From Glycomyces sp. TRM65418 (GTDB lineage Bacteria > Actinomycetota > Actinomycetes > Mycobacteriales > Micromonosporaceae), in the NCBI RefSeq assembly GCF_019710475.1, contig NZ_JAJFAX010000005.1:310001-374000 (forward strand): a stretch of DNA of 64,000 nucleotides, in the 5' to 3' direction. The notes under the pieces were generated by a model. It saw only the letters and a program-made list of their open reading frames with translations. It ran no database searches and was not told the origin of the DNA. Below, piece after piece: positions 17,091 through 26,264 of the stretch (position 1 is its first letter; each line of letters starts with the position of its first letter). Both the position numbers and the translations under genes were made by a program.

Positions 17091-17954
17091 TCAGACGTCG
17101 AGGACCTCGCGGAGCTTGGCGGCGAACGCCTCGGGCTCGCCCGTCTGGCCGTACTCGCCGCCGAGGAAACCGCCGTGGTGGCTGGGGAAAACCTCCGGTT
17201 CGATGCCCAGGCGCGTGGCCACCGCCCTGCCGGCGCGGGCGGGCAGCTCCTCGCCCGATTCGGCGCCGACCGCGACGACGATGCGGGTCGACGCGGCGCT
17301 CAGCGCTTGGAAGTCGTGCTGGTAGGCGTTGCAGGTGACGATGTTCTGGCCGAGCAGCGGGTCGTCCCGGGTGCCGTCGTCCTCGGTCGGCAGGCCGAAG
17401 GCCGCCGGGTCCGGCGCGGGCTGCTCCAGGTAGGCCTCGGTGACCGGGCCGCTGTGCGTGACCAGGGCGATGAACTTGGCCATGGCCGGGCCGAACCCGG
17501 CGTCGAGGTAGGTCCGGCGGATGTCCTCGCAGACGGCCAGGGCCGCTTCGCGGTCCGGGAGCTCCTGGGTGGCGGGCGGCTCGTGCGCGACGAGGGTGCG
17601 GACCAGCTCGGGACGGCGGGCGACGAGCGCGAGCGCGTTGACCGCACCGCCGCTGCTGGCGAACAGGTCCACCTCGCTCGCGCCGACCGCCTCGATGATC
17701 CGGCGCAGGTCGTCGGCGTGCTCGTCGGGCGTGCTCTCGTCGGCGCCGTCGGTCCGCCGGCTGCGCTCGGACCCGCGCGGGTCGTACGTGATCACGGCGC
17801 GGTCGGTGAAGTGGCCCGCGAGGGTGGTGAATCCGGCGGCGGCCATGGGGGATCCGACGAGCAGCAGGGCCGGCTTCGTGCCGTCGCCGTCGCGGACGTC
17901 GTAGTGCAGGACGGCGCCGGGGGCGGCGAGCGTGTGGGTCTTCGGCTCGGTCAT
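17091..17954 (-). CDS. Alpha/beta hydrolase
   Basis: A 287-residue alpha/beta-hydrolase. The oxyanion region LLVGSPMA is followed by YDPRGSERS, a nucleophile elbow ASSGGA (Ser in third place, Ala replacing the first Gly of GxSxG), a conserved RRPELVRTLVAHEPP segment and a C-terminal His in FPSHHGGF. It resembles the uncharacterised Streptomyces hydrolases related to epoxide hydrolase and chloroperoxidase. There is no signal peptide, so it is cytoplasmic. It is transcribed alone, and its substrate cannot be read from context. Confidence 0.82.
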   Translation of the reverse strand: MTEPKTHTLAAPGAVLHYDVRDGDGTKPALLLVGSPMAAAGFTTLAGHFTDRAVITYDPRGSERSRRTDGADESTPDEHADDLRRIIEAVGASEVDLFASSGGAVNALALVARRPELVRTLVAHEPPATQELPDREAALAVCEDIRRTYLDAGFGPAMAKFIALVTHSGPVTEAYLEQPAPDPAAFGLPTEDDGTRDDPLLGQNIVTCNAYQHDFQALSAASTRIVVAVGAESGEELPARAGRAVATRLGIEPEVFPSHHGGFLGGEYGQTGEPEAFAAKLREVLDV

Positions 17955-18177
17955 CGCGTCTCCTCGAGTGGTTCGGGTGCTCGCTATGGAGACGAGATCC
18001 GCTTCGCGGATTCATCGCCGCCCGCGGCCTCCACCACGACAGGCCGAGGGCGGTGCCCGCCTCGCGTCGTCCCGCGCGGCGGGCAGGCGCCTGCCCGCCG
18101 CGCCGCTACCGCACGGCAGGATTCCGCCTTGGGCGAACGGTGCGGCGCCGGCGCCTCCGGGCGTCCTACGATGAGGC

Positions 18178-18543
18178 ATGGCCGACACTGCTCCTCCCCC
18201 GAACCAAGCGCCGCAGGACGCGACCCGCGAGCCCCGCGGCGGCGAGACCGGCGGCGAGCCGCTGTGGCGCGACGCCCTCGGCGAATGCCTCCGCGACCTG
18301 CGCCGCGACCGCGGCGAGAAGCTCACCGACACGGCGGGCCGGGCCGGGATCTCCCCGCAGTACCTCTCCGAGATCGAACGCGGCATGAAGGACCCGTCCA
18401 GCGAGATGATCGCCGCCGTCGCCGGGGCCCTCGAACTCACGCTCACCGACCTGACGGTGGCCGTCGCCGAACGGCTGCGGTCCTTCGAGTTCACCGCGTC
18501 CGTCGGCGCCGGCCACCGGGCGTACTACGCGCTGGCGGCCTGA
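18178..18543 (+). CDS. XRE-type regulator resembling PopR/ClgR, ending in ALAA
   Basis: A 121-residue protein with an XRE helix-turn-helix (ECLRDLRRDRGEKLTDTA then ISPQYLSEIERG and DPSSEMIAAVAGAL), closest in pattern to the Streptomyces Clp regulators ClgR and PopR. It sits tail-to-tail with two clpP paralogues, overlapping the first by 19 bp. The last residues are YYALAA. In Streptomyces, PopR activates the clpP3-clpP4 operon and is degraded by ClpP through its C-terminal alanines. I infer the same feedback here; the activator role is not shown by sequence alone. The ATG has only a weak ribosome site. Confidence 0.8.
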   Translation: MADTAPPPNQAPQDATREPRGGETGGEPLWRDALGECLRDLRRDRGEKLTDTAGRAGISPQYLSEIERGMKDPSSEMIAAVAGALELTLTDLTVAVAERLRSFEFTASVGAGHRAYYALAA

Positions 18544-19136
18544 CGCGGCACCGCCTCCTCCATGACGAGGTCGATGAGGCCGTACTCCTTCGCGCCCGCC
18601 GCGGTGAAGACCCGGTCCCGGTCGGTGTCGGCCCTGAGCGCCTCAGGGGTCTGCCCGGTGTGCCGGGAGAGGATCGACTCGATGTCGGCCCGGACGCGCA
18701 CGATCTCGTCGGCGGCGAGGATGAGGTCCGGGATCGCGCCGCGGCCCTGCGCCGCGGGCTGGTGGAGGACGACGCGCGCGTGCGGCAGCGCCGCCCGCAT
18801 CCCCTCCTTCCCGGCGGCGAGCAGCACCGCGCCGACGGCGACGGCCTGGCCGACGCACGTGGTCGCGACGGGGGACTTGATGTAGCGCATGGTGTCGTAG
18901 ACCGCGAGCATCGCGCTCGGGTCGCCGCCCTCGCAGTTGATGTAGAGGTTGATGTTCCGCTCGGAGTTGTCCGCGTCCAGATGGAGCAGCTGGGCGACGA
19001 GGGCGTTCGCGACGCCGGCGTCGATGCCCGTGCCGAGGTAGATGATCCGCTCGCTGAGCAGGTGCGAGTAGACGTCCATGATCCGCTCGCCGCGGGCGTT
19101 CTGGGTGATCACGTTCGGGATCGTGTAGCTGCTCAT
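18525..19136 (-). CDS. ClpP-family protein lacking the catalytic serine
   Basis: A ClpP-like subunit of 203 residues with the ClpP core: ERIIYLG, YINCEGGDPSAMLAVYDTM and the Gly-rich handle. The nucleophile segment reads GQAVAVGAVLLAAG where active ClpP has GQAASMGA, so the Ser is replaced by Ala. The His (VVLHQP) and the Asp region (DRDRVF) are kept. It should be a structural subunit that forms mixed rings with an active ClpP. ATG 19136 overlaps the upstream clpP stop (ATGA), so the two are coupled. The gene tail overlaps the XRE regulator by 19 bp. Confidence 0.9.
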   Translation of the reverse strand: MSSYTIPNVITQNARGERIMDVYSHLLSERIIYLGTGIDAGVANALVAQLLHLDADNSERNINLYINCEGGDPSAMLAVYDTMRYIKSPVATTCVGQAVAVGAVLLAAGKEGMRAALPHARVVLHQPAAQGRGAIPDLILAADEIVRVRADIESILSRHTGQTPEALRADTDRDRVFTAAGAKEYGLIDLVMEEAVPRQAASA

Positions 19137-19762
19137 GACGAGGCTCCTTCGGTGGCGATGCTGAGGCCGACGGTCCGGCGCGCGTTCGGCGCGATCTCGT
19201 CGAACGAGGTCACGATCGCGTCGACGAACCCGTAGTCGAGCGCTTCCCGGGCCGTGTACCAGCGGTCGTGGAGGGAGTCCTCGAAGACCCGCTCCAGCGG
19301 CTGGCCGGTGTCCTCGGCGATGAGGCCGAGCACCGTGTCGCGGGTGTGGCGGAGGTCGCCCGCCTGGAGTTCGATGTCGACGGCGGCCCCGGCGATCCCG
19401 GCCGAGCCCTGGTGCATGAGCACGCGGGAGTGCGGCAGGGCGCGGCGCTTCCCGCGGGTGCCCGAGGACAGCAGGAACTGGCCCGCGCTGTAGGCGATGC
19501 CGAACACCAGTGTGGACACGTCGCAGGGGATGAGCCGCATGACGTCGCGGATCGCGAGCATCGCGGGCACCGACCCGCCCGGGGAGTGGATCCACAGCGC
19601 GATGTCCTGCGAGGCGTTCTCCACTGCGAGGGAGAGCATCTGCGTGGCGAGGAGGGTGCCGTTGTCGTCGTCCAGCGCACCGTCGAGGACCAGGACGCGC
19701 TGCTGGTACAGCTCGCGCCTGACCCGGTCGTCGAACAGGGGCGGTTTCCCGTTTTCACTCAT
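19133..19762 (-). CDS. clpP: ATP-dependent Clp protease proteolytic subunit
   Basis: A ClpP serine peptidase of 209 residues, promoter-proximal in the pair. It keeps the full triad: Ser in GIAYSAGQFLL, His in VLMHQGSAG, and Asp in HDRWYTAREAL. ClpP tetradecamers degrade unfolded or tagged proteins fed by ClpX or ClpC. The order and the neighbouring regulator match the Streptomyces clpP3-clpP4 locus and not the essential clpP1-clpP2 pair next to clpX. ATG 19762 has GTGGAG a few bases upstream; an upstream in-frame ATG at 19798 lies within an inverted repeat and is unlikely. Confidence 0.92.
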   Translation of the reverse strand: MSENGKPPLFDDRVRRELYQQRVLVLDGALDDDNGTLLATQMLSLAVENASQDIALWIHSPGGSVPAMLAIRDVMRLIPCDVSTLVFGIAYSAGQFLLSSGTRGKRRALPHSRVLMHQGSAGIAGAAVDIELQAGDLRHTRDTVLGLIAEDTGQPLERVFEDSLHDRWYTAREALDYGFVDAIVTSFDEIAPNARRTVGLSIATEGASS

Positions 19763-19771
19763 GGCTCCACC

Positions 19772-19825
19772 TTGCGCGCGCGGCCCCTTCGCGCGCAACG
19801 CGATCTGCCCTGAGCGGATCCGCTC
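19772..19825. promoter_or_regulatory. Inverted repeats upstream of clpP (candidate PopR/ClgR operator)
   Basis: TTGCGCGC (19772-19779) faces GCGCGCAA (19791-19798), and a perfect 14-bp palindrome, GAGCGGATCCGCTC, occupies 19812-19825. Both lie in the short clpP promoter region. They are candidate regulator sites, but I cannot match them to a published box. Confidence 0.45.
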
Positions 19826-19919
19826 TGAGCAGCGCGGGCGCGGGGCCTCGGCGCGGCCGAGGCGGTGTCCGTGCGCGGAAATCCCTCGGACCGGGCGGTC
19901 CGCTGCTTAGGCTCGCAGC

Positions 19920-20477
19920 ATGAGGAGATCAGTGAAGTACCAGCGTGCGTGCGCCGTCGCGGCGCTCGCGTTCGCCGCGTTCGGGGCCGGCGCGTGCGGC
20001 GACGGCGACGACGGCGACTCCGGTTCGCCGTACGGCGGGAACGGGACGTCGGCGACCGCGGCGACCGAGTCGCCCACGGGCGACGAGGCGACCGCGGCCG
20101 GCGCGGCCTCGCTCGCCACGAACACCGACGACGACCTCGGGGAGATCCTCGTCGACCAGGCCGGGATGACCCTCTACCTGTTCACGGCCGACACCGGCGG
20201 CGAGTCGACCTGCTACGACCAGTGCGCCTCGGTGTGGCCGCCGCTGCTCACCGGATCGGAGGACGTGACCGGCTCCGGCGCGGTCGACGCCGCGCTCATC
20301 GGCACGGTCGAGCGCACCGACGGGACGATGCAGGTCACCTACAACGGCCAGCCGCTGTACTACTACGCCGACGACGACGAGCCCGGCGAGACGGACGGCC
20401 AGGGCGTGAACGACGCCTGGTACGTCGTCAACCCGGACGGCTCGGCCAACACCAAGCCCGAGGACGACGCGTCTTAG
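19920..20477 (+). CDS. Secreted lipoprotein with two COG4315-type repeats
   Basis: A 185-residue lipoprotein. The N-terminal signal has a lipobox at FGAGAC, with predicted acylation of Cys, then an Asp/Gly/Thr-rich linker. Two repeats of the secreted-repeat family (PF03640-like) follow: GMTLYLFTADTGGESTCYD...CASVWPPLL and GQPLYYYADDDEPGETDGQG...DAWYVV. Such proteins are common in Actinobacteria with no settled function; a redox or adhesion role has been suggested. It converges on the response regulator with a 4-nt overlap. Confidence 0.85.
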   Translation: MRRSVKYQRACAVAALAFAAFGAGACGDGDDGDSGSPYGGNGTSATAATESPTGDEATAAGAASLATNTDDDLGEILVDQAGMTLYLFTADTGGESTCYDQCASVWPPLLTGSEDVTGSGAVDAALIGTVERTDGTMQVTYNGQPLYYYADDDEPGETDGQGVNDAWYVVNPDGSANTKPEDDAS

Positions 20478-21160
20478 CCCGGCGGGCCGTCCGGTCGGCG
20501 CCAGCGGTAGCGGCGCTCCGGGCGGCCCCGGCCCGCGTACTTCAGCGCCACCTCCGCCCGCCCGGTCTCGGCCAGCTGCTCCAGGTAGCGGCGGGCGCTC
20601 ACCCGGGAGATCCCGATCCGCTCGGCGCACTCCGCCGCCGACAGCGAGCCCTCGGCGCCGCGCAGCGCCGTCTCCACGAGCTTCGCGGTCTCGTTGCTGA
20701 ACCCCTTGGGCAGCACCGGGACCGACCCGGCCGCGGGACGGTCGAAGGCGCGGTCGACGTCGGCCTGGTCGCGCACCGCCGCCCCGAGGCCCGCCCGCCG
20801 GCTCGCGTACTGCTCCAGCCGCTTCGCGAAGTCGTCGAAGCTGAACGGCTTGAGCAGGTAGGAGACGACGCCCAGGCGCACGGCCGCCCGCACCGCGTCG
20901 GCCTCCCGGGCCGCCGAGATCACCATGACGTCGCACTCGTGGCCCTCGGCCCGCATGCGACGCACCAGGTCGAGCCCGAACACGTCCGGCAGGTACAGGT
21001 CGAGCAGCACGAGGTCGGGCCGGTGCTCGGCCAGCGCCGCGAGGGTCTCCTCGCCGTTGCGGGCGCAAGCGACCGCCCGGAACCCGGGCGTGCGCTCGAC
21101 GAACCCGCGGTGGATGTTGACCAGCCGGAAGTCGTCGTCGACGACCAGCACATCGATCAT
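20474..21160 (-). CDS. CitB/DcuR-type response regulator
   Basis: A 228-residue response regulator. The receiver domain shows VVDDD, the phosphoacceptor Asp in LVLLDLYLPD, and the Lys in LLKPF. The C-terminal winged helix (SAAECAERIGISRVSARRYLEQL) is typical of the CitB/DcuR/DpiA family. ATG 21160 has GAAGGA 7 nt upstream and overlaps the kinase stop codon (ATGA). It is the partner of the adjacent kinase. In Corynebacterium glutamicum the homologous CitAB pair controls tctCBA, which is divergent here, so citrate or a related tricarboxylate is the likely signal. Confidence 0.9.
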   Translation of the reverse strand: MIDVLVVDDDFRLVNIHRGFVERTPGFRAVACARNGEETLAALAEHRPDLVLLDLYLPDVFGLDLVRRMRAEGHECDVMVISAAREADAVRAAVRLGVVSYLLKPFSFDDFAKRLEQYASRRAGLGAAVRDQADVDRAFDRPAAGSVPVLPKGFSNETAKLVETALRGAEGSLSAAECAERIGISRVSARRYLEQLAETGRAEVALKYAGRGRPERRYRWRRPDGPPG

Positions 21161-23034
21161 GTCGGTTCCTTCACCGTGCGGGAGGCGGACGCGGGACGGA
21201 CGAAGCCGGGGCCGGCGACCGGCTCGGGACCGGCGTCGGCGACCGCAGTCGGGTCGACCTCGCCGCCGGCGTCTCCGGTCGGCCGGTGAGGCGGCACCTT
21301 CGCCCCTTTCACCGGTCGGCACGTGCCGCCGACCGGGTCTCCGATCAGCCCGCGAGCTTCGCCGCCGGCCCCCTCAACCGGCTCGCACGCTTCGCCACGG
21401 GTGCCTTCGGTCGGCTCGCACGCTTCACCGAGCAGCGGCAGGACCGCCGTGAAGCGGGCGCCCGCCTCGGAGTCCTCCAAGGCCACCGAGCCGCCGTGAT
21501 GCTCGCACACCAGCCTGGTGAGCGCAAGGCCGATGCCGTGCTCGCCCGCCCCCGCCTTCGTCGTGTACCCGTGCGCGAACACCTCGCTCGCCGTCTCCGG
21601 CGGCACGCCCGGACCCGAGTCGGTGACCGTGATCCGCACGGCCCCGTCGCGATGACGGATCTCGACCGCGACCCACGCCTCGCTGCCGCTGCGCCGCGGC
21701 AGCGGCGCGCTCGACGCGAGACCCGCGGCCGCCTCGACCGCGTTGTCGACGAGATTCCCCAACACGGTGCCCACGTCGGCCGAGTCCTCGGGCGCGAGCG
21801 CCCCGAGCCCGCTGCCCTCCACCACGTCGAGCCGCACCTGCCGTTCCGAGGCCTGCGCCGACTTGGCCATGAGGAGCGCCGCGACCGCCTTGTCCCGGAT
21901 CGGCTCGCCGATGGACAGGTCGAGGGACTGCCGGTGCCGGTTGAGCGCGTCGATGTACGCCACGACCTCGTCCTGCTCGCCGATCTGGATGAGCCCGGAG
22001 ATGATGTGCAGCTTGTTGTCGAACTCGTGCGCCTGCGCGCGCAGCGCCTCGGCCGTGGACCGGAACGACCCGAGGTCCCGTTCGAGCTGCGCCAGTTCGG
22101 TCCGGTCGCGCAAGGTCGCGACCGCGCCGAGCGCCCGCCCGTCCTTCGCCACCGGCATCCGGTTCACGACCAGGACCCGGTTCCCTTGGAGGACGACCTG
22201 GTCGGAGCCGGTGACCGCACCGGAGAGGACGTCGCGCAGGCGCGCGGTCAAGTCGAGCTCGCCGAGCGTGCGGCCCACGGAGTGCTCGGGCAGGTCCAGC
22301 AGGCGGCGCCCGACGTCGTTGACGAGGGTGACGCGCTGCTGCGGGTCGAGCGCCACCACCCCCTCGGCGATCCCGTACAGCATCGCCTCGCGGTGCTCGG
22401 CGAGCCCGGCGATCTCCCGCGGCTCCATGCCGAACGTCTGCCGCTTGATCCGCCGCGCCAGCAGCCAGGACCCGGCGATGCCGAGCGCGCTGGCGACCCC
22501 CAGGTACAGCAGCAGGTTGGGCGTGGCGCCCGCCAGGCGCTGCAGCGGCGAGGGGACTTCCCGGCCGACGACGGCGACGCCGAGCTGGATCCCGTGGTAG
22601 GGCTCCTCTTCGCCGAAGACGGGCGCTTGGGCGACCAGTTCGGTGCGGCCGCCGAGATCGAGTTCGCCGCGCCAGCCGCGGCCGTCGAGGACGCCGTCGC
22701 CGAGGGGAAGATCGGTGCCGATGAGCAGCGGGTTCGTGGAGGCGACGATGACGCCGCCGGCGTCGGCGACGCTCACGGACGACACGTTCCACCGGCTCAG
22801 ATTGCTCTGCAGCTCGGGGGCGAGGGTCTGCGCGGGCAGCGGCTCGGGCAGGCGGCTGCGCACGAGGTCGGCGGCGGCGAGGCTCTCGGCGAGCTGGGTG
22901 ACCCGCCGGCCCTGCTCGGCGTTGAACACCGCCGTGGACTGGGCGAGGGAGAGCCCGGCGACGGCGGCGAGCACGAGCAGGATCACCGTCAGCTGGAACG
23001 CGAGCAGCTGACCGGCGAGCGTCGGGCGGAACAT
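21157..23034 (-). CDS. CitA/DcuS-type sensor histidine kinase with a long C-terminal tail
   Basis: A 625-residue membrane kinase. It has a first helix at about 8-31, a periplasmic Cache/PDC-like domain at 35-165, a second helix at about 168-190, a PAS domain, the CitA-type H box (AHEFDNKLH), and HATPase motifs NLVDNAVEAA, DSGPGVP and GIGLALTRLV. After the ATPase domain an unusual tail of about 110 residues has degenerate repeats (GEACEP twice, then related GTCRPVKG). I chose ATG 23034; GTG 23073 adds 13 residues and has no ribosome site. It lies upstream of the response regulator and divergent from tctC. Confidence 0.9.
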   Translation of the reverse strand: MFRPTLAGQLLAFQLTVILLVLAAVAGLSLAQSTAVFNAEQGRRVTQLAESLAAADLVRSRLPEPLPAQTLAPELQSNLSRWNVSSVSVADAGGVIVASTNPLLIGTDLPLGDGVLDGRGWRGELDLGGRTELVAQAPVFGEEEPYHGIQLGVAVVGREVPSPLQRLAGATPNLLLYLGVASALGIAGSWLLARRIKRQTFGMEPREIAGLAEHREAMLYGIAEGVVALDPQQRVTLVNDVGRRLLDLPEHSVGRTLGELDLTARLRDVLSGAVTGSDQVVLQGNRVLVVNRMPVAKDGRALGAVATLRDRTELAQLERDLGSFRSTAEALRAQAHEFDNKLHIISGLIQIGEQDEVVAYIDALNRHRQSLDLSIGEPIRDKAVAALLMAKSAQASERQVRLDVVEGSGLGALAPEDSADVGTVLGNLVDNAVEAAAGLASSAPLPRRSGSEAWVAVEIRHRDGAVRITVTDSGPGVPPETASEVFAHGYTTKAGAGEHGIGLALTRLVCEHHGGSVALEDSEAGARFTAVLPLLGEACEPTEGTRGEACEPVEGAGGEARGLIGDPVGGTCRPVKGAKVPPHRPTGDAGGEVDPTAVADAGPEPVAGPGFVRPASASRTVKEPT

Positions 23035-23146
23035 GGGCCTGAACACAATGAACTCAATGATCGTTACGGACACAAGGCTGACGTCGGGGCCGCGTCAGGG
23101 TGACCATCGTCTCTCACCCCACCCTCGAAATGAAAGAGCAAAGACG

Positions 23147-24145
23147 ATGAAATTTCACCGGAGGGCCTTCCTCAGCGCCGCGGCGGCCGTCCCCGTCGCG
23201 GCGGCGACCGCCGCCTGCGGCGTCACCGCCGACGACGGCAGCGGCGACAGCGGTCCCCTCACGGGCCTGCGCATCATGGTCCCCAACAGCCCCGGCGGCG
23301 GCTACGACACGACCGCCCGCTCGATCGCCCGCGTCATGGAGGACGAATCGATCGCCGAATCCGTCGAGGTCTTCAACCTCGAAGGCGCCGGCGGCACGGT
23401 CGGCCTCCAGCGCACCGTCAGCGAATCCGGCAACGGCGACCTCGCCATGCAGATGGGCCTCGGCGTCGTGGGCGCCTCCTACACGCAGAACTCCGAGGCG
23501 AAGCTGACCGCGACGACCCCGATCGCGAAACTCGTCGAAGAGGCCGGCGCGATCGTCGTCCCCGCCGCCTCCCCGTTCCAGACCATCGACGACCTCGTCA
23601 CCGCCTGGTCCGCGGACCTCTCCGGCGTCACCGTCGGCGGCGGCTCCTCCCCCGGCGGACCCGACCACCTGCTGCCGATGCAGCTCGCCGGAGCCGTGGG
23701 CATCGACCCGACCCAGGTCAACTACGTCACCTACGACGGCGGCGGGGAACTCCTGCCCGCGCTGCTGGGCGAGAAGATCGCGTTCGGCGCCAGCGGCGTC
23801 GGCGAGTTCATCGACCAGATCGACGCCGGGCAGCTGCGGGTCCTCGCCGTGTCCGGCGCCGAGCGCGTGCCGGTCGTCCCCGACGCCCCCACGTTCGCCG
23901 AATCCGGGATCGAACTCGAGTTCACGAACTGGCGCGGCTGGGTCGCCCCGCCCGAGATCGAGGACGCCGACCGCGACAAGTGGATCGACGCCCTCACCGC
24001 CATGCACGACTCGGCCGCCTGGCAGGAAGAGCTCGACAAGCAGGGCTGGACCGACTCATTTCTCACCGGCGACGACTTCGGGACGTTCCTCGAAGAGCAG
24101 GACCGGATGGTCGCCGACACCCTCCAGCGGCTGGGCCTGGCGTGA
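23147..24145 (+). CDS. tctC: Tripartite tricarboxylate transporter substrate-binding lipoprotein TctC
   Basis: TctC captures the substrate outside the membrane and delivers it to TctAB. The 332-residue protein begins MKFHRRAFLS, a twin-arginine signal, with a lipobox at TAAC; after it comes the Bug/TctC domain with IMVPNSPGGGYDTTAR and DHLLPMQLAG. ATG 23147 is 112 nt from the divergent kinase start. Its stop overlaps the tctB start (GTGA). Citrate is the likely substrate by analogy with CitAB-tctCBA of C. glutamicum, but Bug proteins vary, so another carboxylate is possible. Confidence 0.92.
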   Translation: MKFHRRAFLSAAAAVPVAAATAACGVTADDGSGDSGPLTGLRIMVPNSPGGGYDTTARSIARVMEDESIAESVEVFNLEGAGGTVGLQRTVSESGNGDLAMQMGLGVVGASYTQNSEAKLTATTPIAKLVEEAGAIVVPAASPFQTIDDLVTAWSADLSGVTVGGGSSPGGPDHLLPMQLAGAVGIDPTQVNYVTYDGGGELLPALLGEKIAFGASGVGEFIDQIDAGQLRVLAVSGAERVPVVPDAPTFAESGIELEFTNWRGWVAPPEIEDADRDKWIDALTAMHDSAAWQEELDKQGWTDSFLTGDDFGTFLEEQDRMVADTLQRLGLA

Positions 24146-24702
24146 CGGCGCCCGACGAGACCCCGCCTCCCGAAACCGCGGCCGCCGCGGCGACCGCGGT
24201 GCAGGAACCGGCGACCGAGCCCGCCCCGAAGCGGGACCTCGCACAGCTGTGGGTGTGCGGGTTCCTGACACTGCTCGGCGTCCTCGTCATCGTGGACGCC
24301 TCCCGCCTCGGCGGCTTCACCGCCTCCAACGACCCGATCGGCCCCAAACCCGTGCCGATCATCCTCGGGATCCTGCTGTTCGCCGTCGCCGCCTGCTACA
24401 CGCTCGACACGCTCCGCGGCGGCCGCGGCGAGGCCGACCACCGCGACGGCGACGCCGCCTTCGACTGGCGGACCCTCGGCCTGCTGTGCGCCGTGTTCAT
24501 CGCGAACGCGCTGCTCATCGACTGGCTCGGCTGGGTCGTCTCCGGGGCGCTCCTGTTCTGGGGCGCCGCGATCGTGCTCGGCTCGCGCCGCTACCTCACG
24601 ACGCTCGCCGCGGCGGTCGCGCTCGGCCTGGCCACGTTCTACGGCTTCGCGATCGGCCTCGGCGTGGGCCTGCCCGCGGGCGTCCTGCAGGGGATCCTCT
24701 GA
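24142..24702 (+). CDS. tctB: Tripartite tricarboxylate transporter small membrane subunit TctB
   Basis: A 186-residue membrane subunit. After an Ala/Pro-rich cytoplasmic N-terminus (1-38) there are four predicted helices, with the TctB-typical IGPKPVPIILGILLF segment in the first half. GTG 24142 overlaps the tctC stop, and its own stop overlaps the tctA ATG by one base, so all three are translationally coupled. It stabilises TctA in the sodium- or proton-driven uptake complex. Confidence 0.9.
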   Translation: MTAPDETPPPETAAAAATAVQEPATEPAPKRDLAQLWVCGFLTLLGVLVIVDASRLGGFTASNDPIGPKPVPIILGILLFAVAACYTLDTLRGGRGEADHRDGDAAFDWRTLGLLCAVFIANALLIDWLGWVVSGALLFWGAAIVLGSRRYLTTLAAAVALGLATFYGFAIGLGVGLPAGVLQGIL

Positions 24703-26210
24703 TGGACAACCTCAACGCCCTCATGGACGGCTTCGCCGCGATCCTCACCCCGGGCAACCTGCTCATCGCCCTCATCGGCGTCACCATCGGCACCGCCGTC
24801 GGCGTCCTCCCCGGCCTCGGCACCGCGATGGCGGTCGCGCTGCTGCTGCCGATCACCTACGGCATGGAACCCACGCAGGCGTTCATCATGTTCGGCGGGA
24901 TCTTCTACGGCGGCATGTACGGCGGATCGACCACGTCGATCCTGCTCAACACCCCCGGGCAGTCCTCGTCGGTCGTGACGGTCCTCGAAGGCTTCAAGAT
25001 GGCCAAGAACGGCCGCGGCGGGCAGGCCCTCGCCACGGCCGCGATCGGCTCGTTCGTCGCCGGGACCATCGCGACCCTCGCCCTGGTGTTCGTCACCCCG
25101 ATCACCGTCCAGTTCGCGATCACGCTCGGCGCGCCCGACTACTTCGCGATCATGGCGCTCGCGCTCATCGCGACCGCGTCGGTGCTCGGGGCCTCCCGCG
25201 TCCGCGGGTTCGCGTCGCTCCTGGTCGGCCTCGTCATCGGCACCATCGGGATCGACGCGGTGACCGGGCAGCAGCGCCTGACCTACGGCGTCGCCGAGCT
25301 CGCCAGCGGCGTCGACGTCATCATCGTCGCCGTCGGCGTCTTCGCCGTGGGCGAGGCGCTGTGGACGGCCGCGCGGATCAAGTCCGGCGCGGGCGAGATC
25401 ATCCCGGTCGGCAAGGTGTGGATGGGCCGCCAGGACTGGCAACGCTCCTGGGGGCCGTGGCTGCGCGGCTCCGCGCTCGGGTTCCCGTTCGGGGCGGTCC
25501 CGGCCGGGGGCGCGGAACTGCCGACGTTCCTGTCGTACATCACCGAGCGGCGCCTCTCGAAGCACCAGCACGAGTTCGGGCACGGCGCGATCGAGGGCGT
25601 CGCGGGCCCGGAGGCCGCCAACAACGCGTCCGCCGCGGGCACGATGGTGCCGATGCTGGCGCTCGGCCTGCCGGTGAACGCGACCGCCGCGGTCATGCTG
25701 GCGGCGTTCCAGAGCTACGGGATCCAGCCGGGCCCGCTGCTGTTCGAGAAGCAGTCGGCGCTGGTGTGGACGCTCATCGCGAGCCTGTTCGTCGGCAACG
25801 TGATGCTGCTGGTGCTCAACCTGCCGCTGATCCCGGTGTGGGTGAAGCTGCTGCGGATCCCCAAGCCGTACCTGTACGCGGGGATCCTGTTCTTCGCGTC
25901 GATGGGCGCGTACGCGGTGAACGCCCAGCCGTTCGACCTGTTCCTGCTGCTCACGCTCGGGCTGGTCGGGTTGGCGATGCGGCGGTTCGGGCTCCCGGTG
26001 CTGCCGTTGATCGTCGGCCTCATCCTCGGCCCGATGGCCGAGCGGCAGGCGCGCATGTCGCTGCAGCTGTCGGGCGGGGACCTGTCGGGGCTCGTCGGCG
26101 GCCCGGTGTCGTGGACGATCTACGCGATCATCGCGGTGATCGCCTTGTGGCCCTTGGGCCGGATGCTCGTGCGCCGCGCGACGCGGGACCGCGCGAGGGC
26201 CGCCGCCTAG
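24702..26210 (+). CDS. tctA: Tripartite tricarboxylate transporter large permease TctA
   Basis: A 502-residue permease with about 11-12 transmembrane helices. It carries the two conserved TctA signatures, [17 protein letters not shown] near residue 35 and [21 protein letters not shown] near 310, plus the [12 protein letters not shown] motif. It moves tricarboxylates across the membrane with TctB and TctC. The order C-B-A is standard. It ends 54 nt before the convergent DUF418 gene. Confidence 0.94.
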   Translation: MDNLNALMDGFAAILTPGNLLIALIGVTIGTAVGVLPGLGTAMAVALLLPITYGMEPTQAFIMFGGIFYGGMYGGSTTSILLNTPGQSSSVVTVLEGFKMAKNGRGGQALATAAIGSFVAGTIATLALVFVTPITVQFAITLGAPDYFAIMALALIATASVLGASRVRGFASLLVGLVIGTIGIDAVTGQQRLTYGVAELASGVDVIIVAVGVFAVGEALWTAARIKSGAGEIIPVGKVWMGRQDWQRSWGPWLRGSALGFPFGAVPAGGAELPTFLSYITERRLSKHQHEFGHGAIEGVAGPEAANNASAAGTMVPMLALGLPVNATAAVMLAAFQSYGIQPGPLLFEKQSALVWTLIASLFVGNVMLLVLNLPLIPVWVKLLRIPKPYLYAGILFFASMGAYAVNAQPFDLFLLLTLGLVGLAMRRFGLPVLPLIVGLILGPMAERQARMSLQLSGGDLSGLVGGPVSWTIYAIIAVIALWPLGRMLVRRATRDRARAAA

Positions 26211-26264
26211 CGCGGCGCGAGGGGGGAGGCGCGGGCCGGGGGCCGGTCCGCGCCTCGCGGCCGT

